Below are positions 29,938 through 39,307 of a DNA stretch of 64,000 bases, in pieces. Under the pieces are notes generated by a model. It worked only from the letters and a program-made list of their open reading frames with translations. It was not told the DNA's origin and searched no databases. Location of the stretch: assembly GCF_900240995.1 (NCBI RefSeq), contig NZ_LT965954.1:248001-312000 (forward strand), in the 5' to 3' direction. The position numbers were made by a program, and so were the translations under genes. The stretch is from Bacillus sp. Marseille-P3661 (GTDB taxonomy: Bacteria > Bacillota > Bacilli > Bacillales > Bacillaceae_J). Within the stretch, counting starts at the first letter, position 1; the number at the start of each line of letters is the position of its first letter.

Positions 29938-29959
29938 ATTGTTAAGCAATGTTTTAATA

Positions 29960-30877
29960 TTATTTAATAAACTGTGGTGTAGGTGACATTGACATTTGCT
30001 CTTCAGCATCTTTTTTCTTTTCTTCTCTAACCCATTGAAAGAAAACAGCACCAAGTGTAATTCCATAAACAATTTCTTGAATAATTTTCATTATTACACC
30101 ACCAAGCTGCTGGTCATCTAATGGAGCTAGCCATGAAAACATTTGCGGTCCACTTAAGTCTATATTAGCAAGCATACCGGCAGGAACACATAATTCTAAA
30201 GCTTTTGCCCATGCAGCAGGATCCGAATACGTCGTAAATAATGGCTCATTAGCAAATATTATTAGCGCACATGCTGGTGTTAAAAGTATACCATCAGCAA
30301 ATATATAACCTAATTTTTTTAGTCCGCTTAATTTTTGAAATTCCGGTAACGGACAAATTAGTGGCCACCACATCACGAAAGCACATAAAAATAATAATCC
30401 TGTTACAAGAGCATGAAGAATAGTACTAGTTTTTATTACATCAAATATAAACGGAAAATGATAAAAAGAAAAGACACCATTAAATAATAATAATGCAATT
30501 AGTGGTTTAGTTAATGCATTCTCTAATTTAGCAATACCTTTAATTTGCAATACTTTTCGCAGTAACCAATTGGGCGTACCCATGATAAATAATGGGGTAC
30601 ATACCAAATATAAAACAGACATCTGCACCATATGCATACTAAAATTCAAGTGACCTAGTAAATCGACAGGGCTCCCTTTAACAATATATAACAAAACAAC
30701 CGCAGTTATGAAATAGAAAATTTGTTTAGACGACACACCTTCATTTTCTTTATCAGTACCTCTGAATATGACACCCTTAACAAGTAGTATATAGAAAATA
30801 CCTAATACCAACGTAAATAAAAGATAACCTGGACTCCACATCGCTTGGAATCCAAATATTTCCAACTTTTCCAACAT
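29960..30877 (-). CDS. ctaG: Cytochrome c oxidase assembly factor CtaG (Bacillus type)
   Basis: Integral membrane protein of 305 residues with about seven membrane segments (caa3_CtaG family), needed for active caa3 oxidase, probably in copper site assembly. Conserved histidine-containing segments HLNFSMHMVQMSVLY and FNGVFSFYHFPFIFD are visible, as is MWWPLICPLPEF. It follows ctaF on the same strand but a hairpin terminator lies between them. ATG after GAGGTGATTATAT. Confidence 0.93.
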   Translation of the reverse strand: MLEKLEIFGFQAMWSPGYLLFTLVLGIFYILLVKGVIFRGTDKENEGVSSKQIFYFITAVVLLYIVKGSPVDLLGHLNFSMHMVQMSVLYLVCTPLFIMGTPNWLLRKVLQIKGIAKLENALTKPLIALLLFNGVFSFYHFPFIFDVIKTSTILHALVTGLLFLCAFVMWWPLICPLPEFQKLSGLKKLGYIFADGILLTPACALIIFANEPLFTTYSDPAAWAKALELCVPAGMLANIDLSGPQMFSWLAPLDDQQLGGVIMKIIQEIVYGITLGAVFFQWVREEKKKDAEEQMSMSPTPQFIK

Positions 30878-30908
30878 ATATAATCACCTCTAGAGTAGAG
30901 CGTTATTT

Positions 30909-30960
30909 TCAAAATAAAATTGGGACTCGCTATTTATTCAATTAATTAGCCGAGTCCCAT
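30909..30960 (-). terminator. Internal terminator between ctaF and ctaG
   Basis: TGGGACTCGCTA (30921-30932) pairs with TAGCCGAGTCCCA (30949-30961 edge, one bulged C), followed on the minus strand by AATTTTATTTTG. It may lower ctaG expression relative to the oxidase subunits. Confidence 0.75.
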
Positions 30961-30990
30961 TCAAAACAAAAACATTAACTATTTATACTA

Positions 30991-31326
30991 TTACCACCAA
31001 GTTAGAAGCATTAGTCCCGCAATAATAATGATTACGAACAATACTCCTGAAAAGATAAATACAATTGGTGCTTCATGTCCTTTATGTGACATGTGCATGA
31101 AATAAAATAATTGAAACATACATTGTACAACAGCTAACAATAAAATGAATGGACCGATAAACCAAGCACTAATTGTATCAGCAAAAGCCACAGCTGCAAA
31201 AGCAATAACTGTTAGAAAGATTGTTAATGAGAATACAATAAGCTGTTGTTTCATTTCTTCTTTATTCTTAGCTTTACGATACTTTAAATTTTCAGTTTGA
31301 ACTGATGAATTTGAATTGATTCCCAT
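30991..31326 (-). CDS. ctaF: Cytochrome caa3 oxidase subunit IV
   Basis: Small subunit of the caa3 cytochrome c oxidase, 111 residues with three membrane segments (about 29-48, 54-76 and 86-108), of the prokaryotic COX4 family. FQLFYFMHMSHKGHE near residue 71 is the conserved element. It lies three bases downstream of ctaE. Confidence 0.93.
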   Translation of the reverse strand: MGINSNSSVQTENLKYRKAKNKEEMKQQLIVFSLTIFLTVIAFAAVAFADTISAWFIGPFILLLAVVQCMFQLFYFMHMSHKGHEAPIVFIFSGVLFVIIIIAGLMLLTWW

Positions 31327-31329
31327 AAC

Positions 31330-31950
31330 TTACCCCACCTTTCCCATTAAGTATACAGCAGTGAAAATGAAAATCCATACTACGTCGATAAAATGCCAAT
31401 ATAAACTTGCAACATAAAACTTAGGTGCAGTATAAAGACTTAATCCACGTCTTGAGTTACGGATTAAAAGAGTGATAATCCAGCACAACCCGAATACTAC
31501 GTGACCACCATGAAAGCCAACAAGCGTATAGAACGAAGATGAAAATGCACTTGTTGTGTATTTTAAACCTTCATGTACATAATGATTAAACTCATAAATC
31601 TCTAAAATTAAGAATCCTAATCCTAAAAGAACTGTGATCCACATCCAAAGCTGCATCTTGCCATATTCATTATTTTTCATTTGGTACATTGCATATACAC
31701 TAGTTAAACTACTAAATAATAAAAGCATTGTAGCTAGGAAAGTTAATGGTAATGAAAATAGTTCCTCACCTGATGGTCCATTAGCTGTTGAATTACGAAG
31801 TGCTAGGTAAGTACCGAATAACGTTGCAAAAAGTACTGTTTCGCCACCAAGGAATAACCAAAAGCCGATCATTTTATTTTTCCCTTCCATCGTCGCCTTT
31901 TCAGGTTCAGCTGGAAAGTTTTCTGATGTTAAAACTTGTTCTGTTGCCAT
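31330..31950 (-). CDS. ctaE: Cytochrome caa3 oxidase subunit III
   Basis: Heme-copper oxidase subunit III, 206 residues with five membrane segments. Signatures: MIGFWLFLGGETVLFATLFG near residue 27 and FHGGHVVFGLCWII near 148, then SLYWHFIDVVWIFIF. The start overlaps the ctaD stop by one base (TAATG). Confidence 0.95.
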   Translation of the reverse strand: MATEQVLTSENFPAEPEKATMEGKNKMIGFWLFLGGETVLFATLFGTYLALRNSTANGPSGEELFSLPLTFLATMLLLFSSLTSVYAMYQMKNNEYGKMQLWMWITVLLGLGFLILEIYEFNHYVHEGLKYTTSAFSSSFYTLVGFHGGHVVFGLCWIITLLIRNSRRGLSLYTAPKFYVASLYWHFIDVVWIFIFTAVYLMGKVG

Positions 31951-33818
31951 TACGCTTTTATCCCTCCATCCCCTTCAAGATCCTCTTTATGAATATGATA
32001 GCCATGATCATCTTTAATAGAACGTACAAACATTGCCCCAAATGTAATTAACATACCGACAATACCAACCGTTAAAGCTGGAATGTTTGTTCCAAGGTCA
32101 TGGTATAAAAATCCAAATCCAGCTATAAATAATCCGATAGACATGATTACTGGAAGAATAGATCCATTTGGCATATGAATATCAGCTAATGGTTCAGCAG
32201 GCGTCATTTCTTTTTTACCATCCATTTTTTCAATCCACCATGGATCTAAACCACGGATAAGTGGTAGCTGTTTGAAGTTATATTCTGGTGGCGGTGATGC
32301 AATTGCCCACTCTAGTGTACGACCATCTTCCCATGGATCATTACTAACTTCTGTTTTCTTTACAAATGACCAGATCATATTGAATACCATTAAAACTACA
32401 CCAATAGCCATTAAAATGGCGCCGAGAGAGCTTATAAAGTTAGCAGTATCCCAACCTTGGTTTGGTAAGTACGTAAATACGCGGCGTGGCATTCCCCATA
32501 AACCAAGAAAATGTTGAATAAAGAAAGTCATATGGAAACCGATAAACCAAATCCAAAAAGTGATTTTACCAAGTGTATCGTTCATCATCGTTCCAAACAT
32601 TTTTGGCCACCAATAATGAATACCTGCAAACATACCAAGTGCAATACCACCTACAACAATATAGTGGAAATGCGCTACTACGAAATAAGAATCATGGAAT
32701 TGATAGTCAGCTGCTGCAGAAGCTAACATAACACCAGTTACTCCACCCGCTGTAAAGGTTGGAACAAACCATGTACCATATAGCATTGGTGTTGTATAAC
32801 GAATATTTCCGCCCCACATTGTCAACAACCAGTTAAAGACTTTAATCCCTGTCGGTACACCAATAGCCATTGTTGCCACCGCAAAGATAGAGTTCGCTAC
32901 TGCACCCATACCAGTTGTAAACATATGGTGAGCCCATACCATGAATCCTAAGAAACCGATTAGAACAACCGCAAAAACCATTGAAGTATATCCAAAAATT
33001 CGTTTTCTTGCAAAAGTAGGTATAATTTCTGAAAAAATACCAAAAGCAGGTAAAACTAAGATATAAACTTCAGGATGTCCAAAAATCCAGAAGATGTGTT
33101 CCCAAAGAACTGTATTACCACCCAAAGCAACATTAAAGAATGCTGAACCAAATAAACGATCAAACATCATTAAAAAGATACCAACCGTTAATGGCGGAAA
33201 TGCAAACAAAATTAATGCCGAAGAAACAAATGTTGTCCATGTAAACATCGGCATACGCATGAACGTCATACCAGGTGCACGCATATTAATAATTGTTGCT
33301 AAAAAGTTGATACCAGATATAAGTGTACCGGCACCAGAAATCTGTAAACCGATTAGGTAAAAATCTACACCATGTGTCGGATCAGCCATCGCTAACGAGG
33401 CATAGTTTGTCCAACCAGCATTAGGCATTCCTCCAAAGAACCACCCCATATTAAAGAATAGAGCTCCAAAGAAAAATAACCAAAACCCAAGTGAATTTAA
33501 AAATGGAAAAGCAACGTCACGTGCTCCTATCTGCAACGGTACAACAGCGTTCATTAGGCCGAATAATATCGGCATCGTAACAAAGAATAACATTGACGTA
33601 CCGTGTGCTGTTATAACTTCATTAAACGTATTACCTACTAAAAAATCATTTTCAGGTACCATTAATTGTATACGAATAAATAATGCTTCAAGACCTGCAA
33701 TTACAAAATGAAATAATCCTGCAAAAAGGTATAAGTGAGCAATTTTTTTATGGTCTACTGTTGTTAGATAATCCCATATAATCGCACCAACACCTTGTTT
33801 CTGTGCCAAAGTACTCAA
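31950..33818 (-). CDS. ctaD: Cytochrome caa3 oxidase subunit I
   Basis: Catalytic subunit carrying low-spin heme a, heme a3 and CuB; pumps protons. 622 residues with about 14 membrane segments. All ligand motifs are intact: AHGTSMLFF (heme a His), GHPEVYILVLP (CuB His cross-linked to Tyr), WAHHMFT (CuB His pair) and VVAHFHYIVVGG (heme a3 and a His). A TTG start follows GGGAGGTTACTTTT. The order ctaC-D-E-F is conserved. Confidence 0.97.
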   Translation of the reverse strand: MSTLAQKQGVGAIIWDYLTTVDHKKIAHLYLFAGLFHFVIAGLEALFIRIQLMVPENDFLVGNTFNEVITAHGTSMLFFVTMPILFGLMNAVVPLQIGARDVAFPFLNSLGFWLFFFGALFFNMGWFFGGMPNAGWTNYASLAMADPTHGVDFYLIGLQISGAGTLISGINFLATIINMRAPGMTFMRMPMFTWTTFVSSALILFAFPPLTVGIFLMMFDRLFGSAFFNVALGGNTVLWEHIFWIFGHPEVYILVLPAFGIFSEIIPTFARKRIFGYTSMVFAVVLIGFLGFMVWAHHMFTTGMGAVANSIFAVATMAIGVPTGIKVFNWLLTMWGGNIRYTTPMLYGTWFVPTFTAGGVTGVMLASAAADYQFHDSYFVVAHFHYIVVGGIALGMFAGIHYWWPKMFGTMMNDTLGKITFWIWFIGFHMTFFIQHFLGLWGMPRRVFTYLPNQGWDTANFISSLGAILMAIGVVLMVFNMIWSFVKKTEVSNDPWEDGRTLEWAIASPPPEYNFKQLPLIRGLDPWWIEKMDGKKEMTPAEPLADIHMPNGSILPVIMSIGLFIAGFGFLYHDLGTNIPALTVGIVGMLITFGAMFVRSIKDDHGYHIHKEDLEGDGGIKA

Positions 33819-33839
33819 AAAAGTAACCTCCCTTATCCC

Positions 33840-34883
33840 CTAGTTATTTTCCTTAGAAAGAGTTAATAAGTATTCAGTTACAGCATCAATTTCTTCATCT
33901 GATAATTGATATGTACCTGTCATCTTATTACCTGGTTTCATTGTTTCAGGGTCTTTAATCCATGCTTTAATATTTTCAGGTGTAAGCTCTTTAATACCAG
34001 CTACACGCTCACGGTCTGCAAAGTTTGAAAGATTTGGTGCAAGTCTAGCAGCTTCTGGGCGTTGATCATTAGAATCAACTGCATGACAGCCAATACAACT
34101 CTGTGCAAAAATCTCTTCACCTTGTTGAGCAACACTGCTTTCAGGTGATTCAGTTGGTTGTTGCATGTTCGCAACCCATTTTTCATAGTCTTCTGGTGAA
34201 AGAACTTTCACTTTAAAGTCCATTAATGCGTGGGACGGACCACAAAGCTCTGCACATTTACCATAGAAAAGTCCTGGTTCATGGGCTTGTACCCACATAT
34301 AGTTCTCATTATCTGTGTTTACATCGATTTTACCTGCTAATGCTGGAATCCAGAATGAATGCTTAACATCTCCAGCTATTAGTTTTAAATAAATTTTTTC
34401 ACCTGCAGGAATAACTAAATCTTGAGAAGTAATAATTTCTTCTTCAGGATATTCAAATTCCCACCAGTAAAGCTTTCCTGCTACATTTACTTGTAATGCA
34501 TCTTCTGGAATACTATCCTCAGTTACATCTAATTCAAAAGTTGCTGCAACTGTTGGTACCGCAATAATCAACAATAAGATAATAGGAATAACAGTCCAAG
34601 TAATCTCAAGCTTATGACTTCCTTCAACTTGTTTAGGAATCATATTTTCGTTTGCTTTTGTTCTGCGGAATTTCGTTGATGCAATAATAAAGATTACTGT
34701 TACGACTACAACTACAAGAGTCATAATAATAGTTGTTAGTATCACAAGATCAAAAGCAATCTCTGCATTTTCACCTTGTGGTGTAAGTGTTGATAAGTAA
34801 GGCTCCCCACTACACCCTGCTAACAAAAGCGCTAAAAATGCAATTATTGACATTATGCGCCATTTCAATGTTACTTCTTTCAT
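33840..34883 (-). CDS. ctaC: Cytochrome caa3 oxidase subunit II with fused cytochrome c domain (lipoprotein)
   Basis: 347 residues. Signal peptide with lipobox LAGC (Cys24), two membrane segments (about 45-68 and 94-113), then an extracytoplasmic cupredoxin domain with the CuA ligands His175, Cys210, Cys214, His218 and Met221 (CAELCGPSHALM), and a C-terminal class I cytochrome c domain with CIGCH (263-267) and a Met ligand in GNKMTGT. The fused cytochrome marks the caa3 type. First gene of ctaCDEF; a 255-base gap separates it from ctaB. Confidence 0.96.
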   Translation of the reverse strand: MKEVTLKWRIMSIIAFLALLLAGCSGEPYLSTLTPQGENAEIAFDLVILTTIIMTLVVVVVTVIFIIASTKFRRTKANENMIPKQVEGSHKLEITWTVIPIILLLIIAVPTVAATFELDVTEDSIPEDALQVNVAGKLYWWEFEYPEEEIITSQDLVIPAGEKIYLKLIAGDVKHSFWIPALAGKIDVNTDNENYMWVQAHEPGLFYGKCAELCGPSHALMDFKVKVLSPEDYEKWVANMQQPTESPESSVAQQGEEIFAQSCIGCHAVDSNDQRPEAARLAPNLSNFADRERVAGIKELTPENIKAWIKDPETMKPGNKMTGTYQLSDEEIDAVTEYLLTLSKENN

Positions 34884-35050
34884 TTCTTACTAACCCCACT
34901 TTCTTTTTTAGAACATTAATATATTATTTATTAGCCCCCCATCAGTATTAACAAATAAAGGACTATTTAATAACCTGAATGGTGATTATTGTTAATAACA
35001 TTTGAACAGTATTAAAAGTTGATAGTATATTTTGTCGGAAAATGTCGTAC

Positions 35051-35083
35051 AAAAACAGCTAGTGCTTTGAGGCATCACTAGCT
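35051..35083 (-). terminator. Terminator downstream of ctaB
   Basis: AGCTAGTG (35057-35064) pairs with CACTAGCT (35076-35083), followed by GTTTTT on the minus strand. ctaB therefore ends before ctaC. Confidence 0.82.
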
Positions 35084-35138
35084 TTATTATAAATGTAAAT
35101 CAACTTCCATTACATTTACATTCAAAGCCTTCTTAATT

Positions 35139-36080
35139 TTAAATAGTAACTATTACCATCAACACAAATATTATCGTTAAATAGTTTAGCGAATAGATAA
35201 ACATCCATTTCGCCCATTTTAAATCATCTTTCATTACAAAGCCATACACAGCTAAAACGAACCATCCCACACTTAATAAACCAGCAATGGTTAGAAAAAC
35301 AGGTCCTAAGGCTGTTAAGAAAAATGGTAATGGAATTAACGCAGCTGTGAATGCCACCATCTGTTTTTTTGTAGCTTTAAAACCATGAATTACTGGCAAC
35401 ATAGGAATTCCAGCAGCTCTATACTCTTCGCATTTTTTCATTGCTAGTGCGAAGAAGTGGGGTGGTTGCCAAATGAACATGATCAGGAACAAAATCCATG
35501 CGGCAATATCTAAATTAGGATCAATAGCTGCCCAGCCTATAAGCGGTGGAGCTGCACCTGAAATACTTCCAATAACTGTGTTTGTAGTATATCTTCTTTT
35601 AGACCACATAGTATATAAAACTACATAGGTGAATAGACCTATAAACCCAAAAATTGCAGCAGTAATTGAACCAAAAGACAATAGCAACAAGCCAAGTATT
35701 GATAATGATAACCCCAATGCCAAGACTTTACTTAAACCCACACGCCCTGTTACTGTTGGCCTTGTCTTTGTTCGCTCCATTAAATGATCAATATCTCTAT
35801 CAATATAATTATTTAGTACACAGCCACCAGCAATTACCAATGCTGTACCAAACATTGCAAAAAGAACTTTATCAATACTGTCTATAAAATTCCCATTCGT
35901 GAAATATAGAGCAAGCCATACACCAGTAAATGCCGTAATTAAATTAGAATTAATAATCCCTATTTTTATTAAGGCTAAAAAATCATTCCACATTGTTGTT
36001 GAATATGTTTCAGGCTGGCTTGGTGTTCGAGTTTCTAAAAGCTGTCCAGTTGTACCGTCCATTACCCGAGAGTTATTCAT
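35139..36080 (-). CDS. ctaB: Protoheme IX farnesyltransferase (heme O synthase)
   Basis: Adds a farnesyl group to heme B to give heme O. The start is the ATG of [12 protein letters not shown] after AAAGGAGGAACAAAAG, giving 313 residues. UbiA-family motif [19 protein letters not shown] is near residue 94 with about nine membrane segments; [17 protein letters not shown] is the second conserved loop. Divergent from ctaA, as in B. subtilis. Confidence 0.95.
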   Translation of the reverse strand: MNNSRVMDGTTGQLLETRTPSQPETYSTTMWNDFLALIKIGIINSNLITAFTGVWLALYFTNGNFIDSIDKVLFAMFGTALVIAGGCVLNNYIDRDIDHLMERTKTRPTVTGRVGLSKVLALGLSLSILGLLLLSFGSITAAIFGFIGLFTYVVLYTMWSKRRYTTNTVIGSISGAAPPLIGWAAIDPNLDIAAWILFLIMFIWQPPHFFALAMKKCEEYRAAGIPMLPVIHGFKATKKQMVAFTAALIPLPFFLTALGPVFLTIAGLLSVGWFVLAVYGFVMKDDLKWAKWMFIYSLNYLTIIFVLMVIVTI

Positions 36081-36253
36081 CTTTTGTTCCTCCTTTACAA
36101 TCATTAAGCTACATCTATTTCGGATAAATAAGAGATTCTATGATTTTTAATGATTATTAGCTTGTTTTTTATATAATCTATAATAACTAAATGAAACATC
36201 ATACTTAATAGTTATATATTAAAAGACTTAACAAATCAAAAAAAATTATTTTA

Positions 36254-36269
36254 TGTGATATAAATCATA
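36254..36269. promoter_or_regulatory. FNR/CRP-like palindrome in the ctaB-ctaA intergenic region
   Basis: TGTGATATAAATCATA fits the Bacillus Fnr half-site pattern TGTGA-N6-TCACA with one mismatch. It lies 174 bases before ctaB in the 591-base, very AT-rich divergent region (36081-36671). The rest of that region shows no gene. Palindrome quality alone is weak evidence in such AT-rich DNA. Confidence 0.3.
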
Positions 36270-36564
36270 GAAAAATACCTTTTCCCTTATTAAAACATAA
36301 AATGTTCAAAATTTGTCATATAAAATTAAATTAATAACAAATATTTTTAATACATCTTTTTATTATTACTATATAATTCCACCTACAGTAATTTGATTTA
36401 ACAGATTTCAACGTAGTTGTTAAAACCTGCGGTATATCAAGCTTCAACTACATATTAGTTCTAGCAAACTACCATTTAAGTTGCAAGTGTTTTTTAGAAA
36501 GAAATAATAATTTATAAAAAAAAGTTATTATTTTATAGTAAATATTAAAACTTATGTTCACATT

Positions 36565-36586
36565 TTAGACAAAAATTAGACAAAAT
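36565..36586. promoter_or_regulatory. Direct repeat upstream of ctaA, candidate ResD sites
   Basis: TTAGACAAAAA and TTAGACAAAAT stand end to end at an 11-base period, about 90 bases before the ctaA start. Read on the other strand, they give TTTTGTCTAA, similar to the loose ResD target TTTGTGAAT. ResD is known to activate ctaA in B. subtilis. Downstream, TGTAAC and TATATT at 17-base spacing (36594 onward) could be the promoter. Confidence 0.35.
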
Positions 36587-36671
36587 TTAAAACTGTAACG
36601 TAACTTTTCCATATGTTATATTAGATGAGGTATGCTAACATATGAGTGATATAAAAATTGAAGGTGATAAT

Positions 36672-37601
36672 GTGAATAAAGGGTTAAAACTGCTAGCTGT
36701 TTTATCTACTATAGCTATGCTAGTAGTACTACTTGGAGGCGCTTTAGTTACCAAGACAGGCTCCGGAATGGGTTGTGGTCGATCATGGCCACTTTGTAAT
36801 GGACAATTAATTCCAACAGAGATTTCGCTAGAACTAATCATTGAGTTTTCTCATCGTCTTGTATCTGGGATTTCTGTTTTTCTTGTTACAGCCTTAGCGA
36901 TTTGGTCTTGGAGAAAGATAGGACATGTTCGTGAAACAAAACTATTAGCCATTTTATCTGTGGTATTTTTAATTATTCAAGCTCTTCTTGGTGCAGGGGC
37001 TGTCATTTGGGGTCAACAACCTGTCATTATGGCCCTTCATTTTGGGATTTCCTTAGTATCCGTTGCATCAGTATTTCTTTTAACATTACTTATCTTTGAA
37101 GTTGATAAAAAATTCGACGCAGATTCCTTAGTAATTGATAAAGGTCTGCGATCACAAATTTACGCTCTAACGATATATTGTTATGTTGTTGTTTATACCG
37201 GTGCTCTCGTCCGTCATGAAAAAGCACAGCTTGCTTGTTTAGATTTCCCCTTCTGTGATAACGCTGCAATCTTTTCATTACCATCAACCAAATATGAATG
37301 GGTTCAAATGGGACACCGCTTTGCAGCAAGCTTATTTTTAATTTGGGTTATTGCACTGTCAATTAGAATCCTTTTGAAATATAAGCACAAACGTGTTTTA
37401 TTTTGGAGTGCTGTTGGATCGATCATTTTCATTCTATTACAGGTTGTTTCTGGTGCAGCCATTATCATAACACGGATTAGTTTATATACGGCTTTAGCGC
37501 ATGCTCTAATCATTACAATGCTCTTTAGTGTATTAAGTTATCTTGTCCTCCTTTCAACAAGAAGTAAGAAAAATGAAAACACAAATAAAAAGGTTGCCTA
37601 A
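36672..37601 (+). CDS. ctaA: Heme A synthase
   Basis: Oxidises the C8 methyl of heme O to the formyl of heme A. I start at the GTG of MNKGLKLLAVLS (AAGGTGATAAT before it), which matches the B. subtilis N terminus; an ATG ten codons upstream lacks such a site. Product 309 residues, eight membrane segments in two four-helix halves. The extracytoplasmic cysteine pair in SGMGCGRSWPLC and the second pair in CLDFPFC are present, as are the heme-ligand histidines in EFSHRLVSG and MGHRFAAS. Confidence 0.94.
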   Translation: MNKGLKLLAVLSTIAMLVVLLGGALVTKTGSGMGCGRSWPLCNGQLIPTEISLELIIEFSHRLVSGISVFLVTALAIWSWRKIGHVRETKLLAILSVVFLIIQALLGAGAVIWGQQPVIMALHFGISLVSVASVFLLTLLIFEVDKKFDADSLVIDKGLRSQIYALTIYCYVVVYTGALVRHEKAQLACLDFPFCDNAAIFSLPSTKYEWVQMGHRFAASLFLIWVIALSIRILLKYKHKRVLFWSAVGSIIFILLQVVSGAAIIITRISLYTALAHALIITMLFSVLSYLVLLSTRSKKNENTNKKVA

Positions 37602-37613
37602 GGGCAACCTTTT
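37587..37613. terminator. Bidirectional terminator between ctaA and ftsW
   Basis: AAAAGGTTGCC (37588-37598) pairs with GGCAACCTTTT (37603-37613). The ctaA stop codon is in the loop. Confidence 0.88.
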
Positions 37614-37640
37614 ATTCTTCCACTTTAATTTCTAAACTAG

Positions 37641-38780
37641 TCATTCTGAGAGTTGATTTTGATTACTTGCCTTGTAATTCGAAAACATTGCTATATTATT
37701 TAAAATCCCCATCGAAAGCATTAACAATAATAGGGAAGAACCTCCATAACTTACAAACGGTAGAGGCACACCAGTAATTGGAAGCAACCCTGTCAATCCA
37801 CCTAGATTGACTAGAGATTGAATACCAATCATTCCCGAAATACCGATTGCAATTAAACTCCCAAACGGATCATTAGCTCTCATCGCAATGGTAAAACCTT
37901 TCCAAATCATAAGAGTTAGCATGAATAAGACGAAACCAATACCTAAGAAACCCAATTCTTCTGAAATTACCGACATTATAAAGTCTGTATGTGGCTCTGG
38001 TAAATAACCAAATTTTTGAATACTTTCCCCAAGTCCCTGGCCTGTTATACCACCTGAAGCAATTGCAATATAAGAATTAATCAGCTGGTACCCACCATGA
38101 TCAGCAATGTCTTCATGAAAAGGGTCATAGGCGGCAGTAAAGCGAGACAATTGTTCATCCGTAAGCATCGGGTATAGGACAAGCATGCCTGCAAAAGCGA
38201 CTAAAGCTAATGTACCTAAATGTTTTAGACGAATACCTGAACAAACTGTAATCATTCCTGCAATTGAAATAATAAGCAAGGCTGTTCCTAAATCAGGTTG
38301 TTTATAAACGAGTACAAAGATAAAGAAAATAAATGCTAAAGGTGGCCCAAAAGCAGGCCAAAACTTTTCAATATAGGATTGTTTGTTTGAGAAAACACCT
38401 GCTAAGTATATGATGACACCTAATTTAATAAATTCTGCTGGTTGAAAACCAACTTGTCCAATATTAAGCCACGACTGCGCGTTGTTAGTAATCGTACCGA
38501 AAGTCAATACCATTCCTAAAATTACTGGAGAACCAAAAAAGATAAATTTAAGAAATTTTTTATATACTTTATACGGAATAACAAGGGCGACAATATAAAA
38601 CATTAGAGAAATAATTAACCATTGTACTTGCTTTTTAAAAAACAAATCGGGGGTACCCTCATAATCCACAACGGCAATAACCATACTGGCACTGTAAATC
38701 ATCACAGCACCGAATAAACTTAAAACAATAGGGGCAAAAACTAAAATATAATCATAGGATTTTAATATTTTTTTCACCAT
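37641..38780 (-). CDS. ftsW: FtsW/RodA/SpoVE (SEDS) family peptidoglycan polymerase, FtsW
   Basis: SEDS glycosyltransferase that polymerises lipid II at the septum with PBP2B. 379 residues with ten membrane segments. Conserved KFGYLPEPHTDFIMSVISEE near residue 265 and GVPLPFVSYGGSSLL near the C terminus. Assigned FtsW rather than RodA or SpoVE by its neighbours ylaN and ctaA. In B. subtilis pycA lies between ftsW and ctaA; here there is none. Confidence 0.9.
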   Translation of the reverse strand: MVKKILKSYDYILVFAPIVLSLFGAVMIYSASMVIAVVDYEGTPDLFFKKQVQWLIISLMFYIVALVIPYKVYKKFLKFIFFGSPVILGMVLTFGTITNNAQSWLNIGQVGFQPAEFIKLGVIIYLAGVFSNKQSYIEKFWPAFGPPLAFIFFIFVLVYKQPDLGTALLIISIAGMITVCSGIRLKHLGTLALVAFAGMLVLYPMLTDEQLSRFTAAYDPFHEDIADHGGYQLINSYIAIASGGITGQGLGESIQKFGYLPEPHTDFIMSVISEELGFLGIGFVLFMLTLMIWKGFTIAMRANDPFGSLIAIGISGMIGIQSLVNLGGLTGLLPITGVPLPFVSYGGSSLLLLMLSMGILNNIAMFSNYKASNQNQLSE

Positions 38781-38899
38781 GTACTTCTCATCCCGACCAA
38801 GAGAATAAAATTCTCAGTTTTTAGTAAAATTATTAAATACGGTAAAAAAACACGCAATAAGCTAGTAAACTATCAGTTAGATTACAGACAATATTAAAA

Positions 38900-38935
38900 G
38901 AAAAACCCAAACTATACAAGAAATAGTTTGAGTTT
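38900..38935 (-). terminator. Terminator downstream of ylaN
   Basis: AAACCCAAACTAT (38903-38915) pairs with ATAGTTTGAGTTT (38923-38935) with one G-U pair on the minus strand, then TTCTTTT. The ylaN stop overlaps it. Confidence 0.8.
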
Positions 38936-39219
38936 TATTTACTCTTAAGGGATGCTTCATGTAAGGCTGACAGCTCACGTTCTAACGACTCAAGTAATTC
39001 CTTGCCGTGTTTTTCATCAATCAATTCTAAACGAACCGCAAAGTCAATTTCACGTGATAATCCGAACATTTGTGTATCAAGCACTTCCTCGTATAGAGGA
39101 CATTGAGGCATCGTTAAATTTTCCATTTGTACTTTTATTAATTTTAAAATCTTATCTGCATCTCCCTTAAGAAGGGCCAATGCTTTTTCCTTATGATCTA
39201 AAGCAACCTCTGAAGACAT
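38935..39219 (-). CDS. ylaN: YlaN, Fur-associated iron-responsive protein
   Basis: 94 residues from the ATG of [17 protein letters not shown] after GGAGGGATTAAC. Highly conserved in Firmicutes; in B. subtilis YlaN binds iron and antagonises the Fur repressor, and is essential under iron limitation. [20 protein letters not shown] is the signature. Followed by its own terminator. Confidence 0.92.
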   Translation of the reverse strand: MSSEVALDHKEKALALLKGDADKILKLIKVQMENLTMPQCPLYEEVLDTQMFGLSREIDFAVRLELIDEKHGKELLESLERELSALHEASLKSK

Positions 39220-39307
39220 GTTAATCCCTCCAATTTGAGAAACGTCCATTATCTATTAATTTTACCGTTATATTAGTAAAAATGCAAGACTAAGCATACA
39301 TGCTCTC

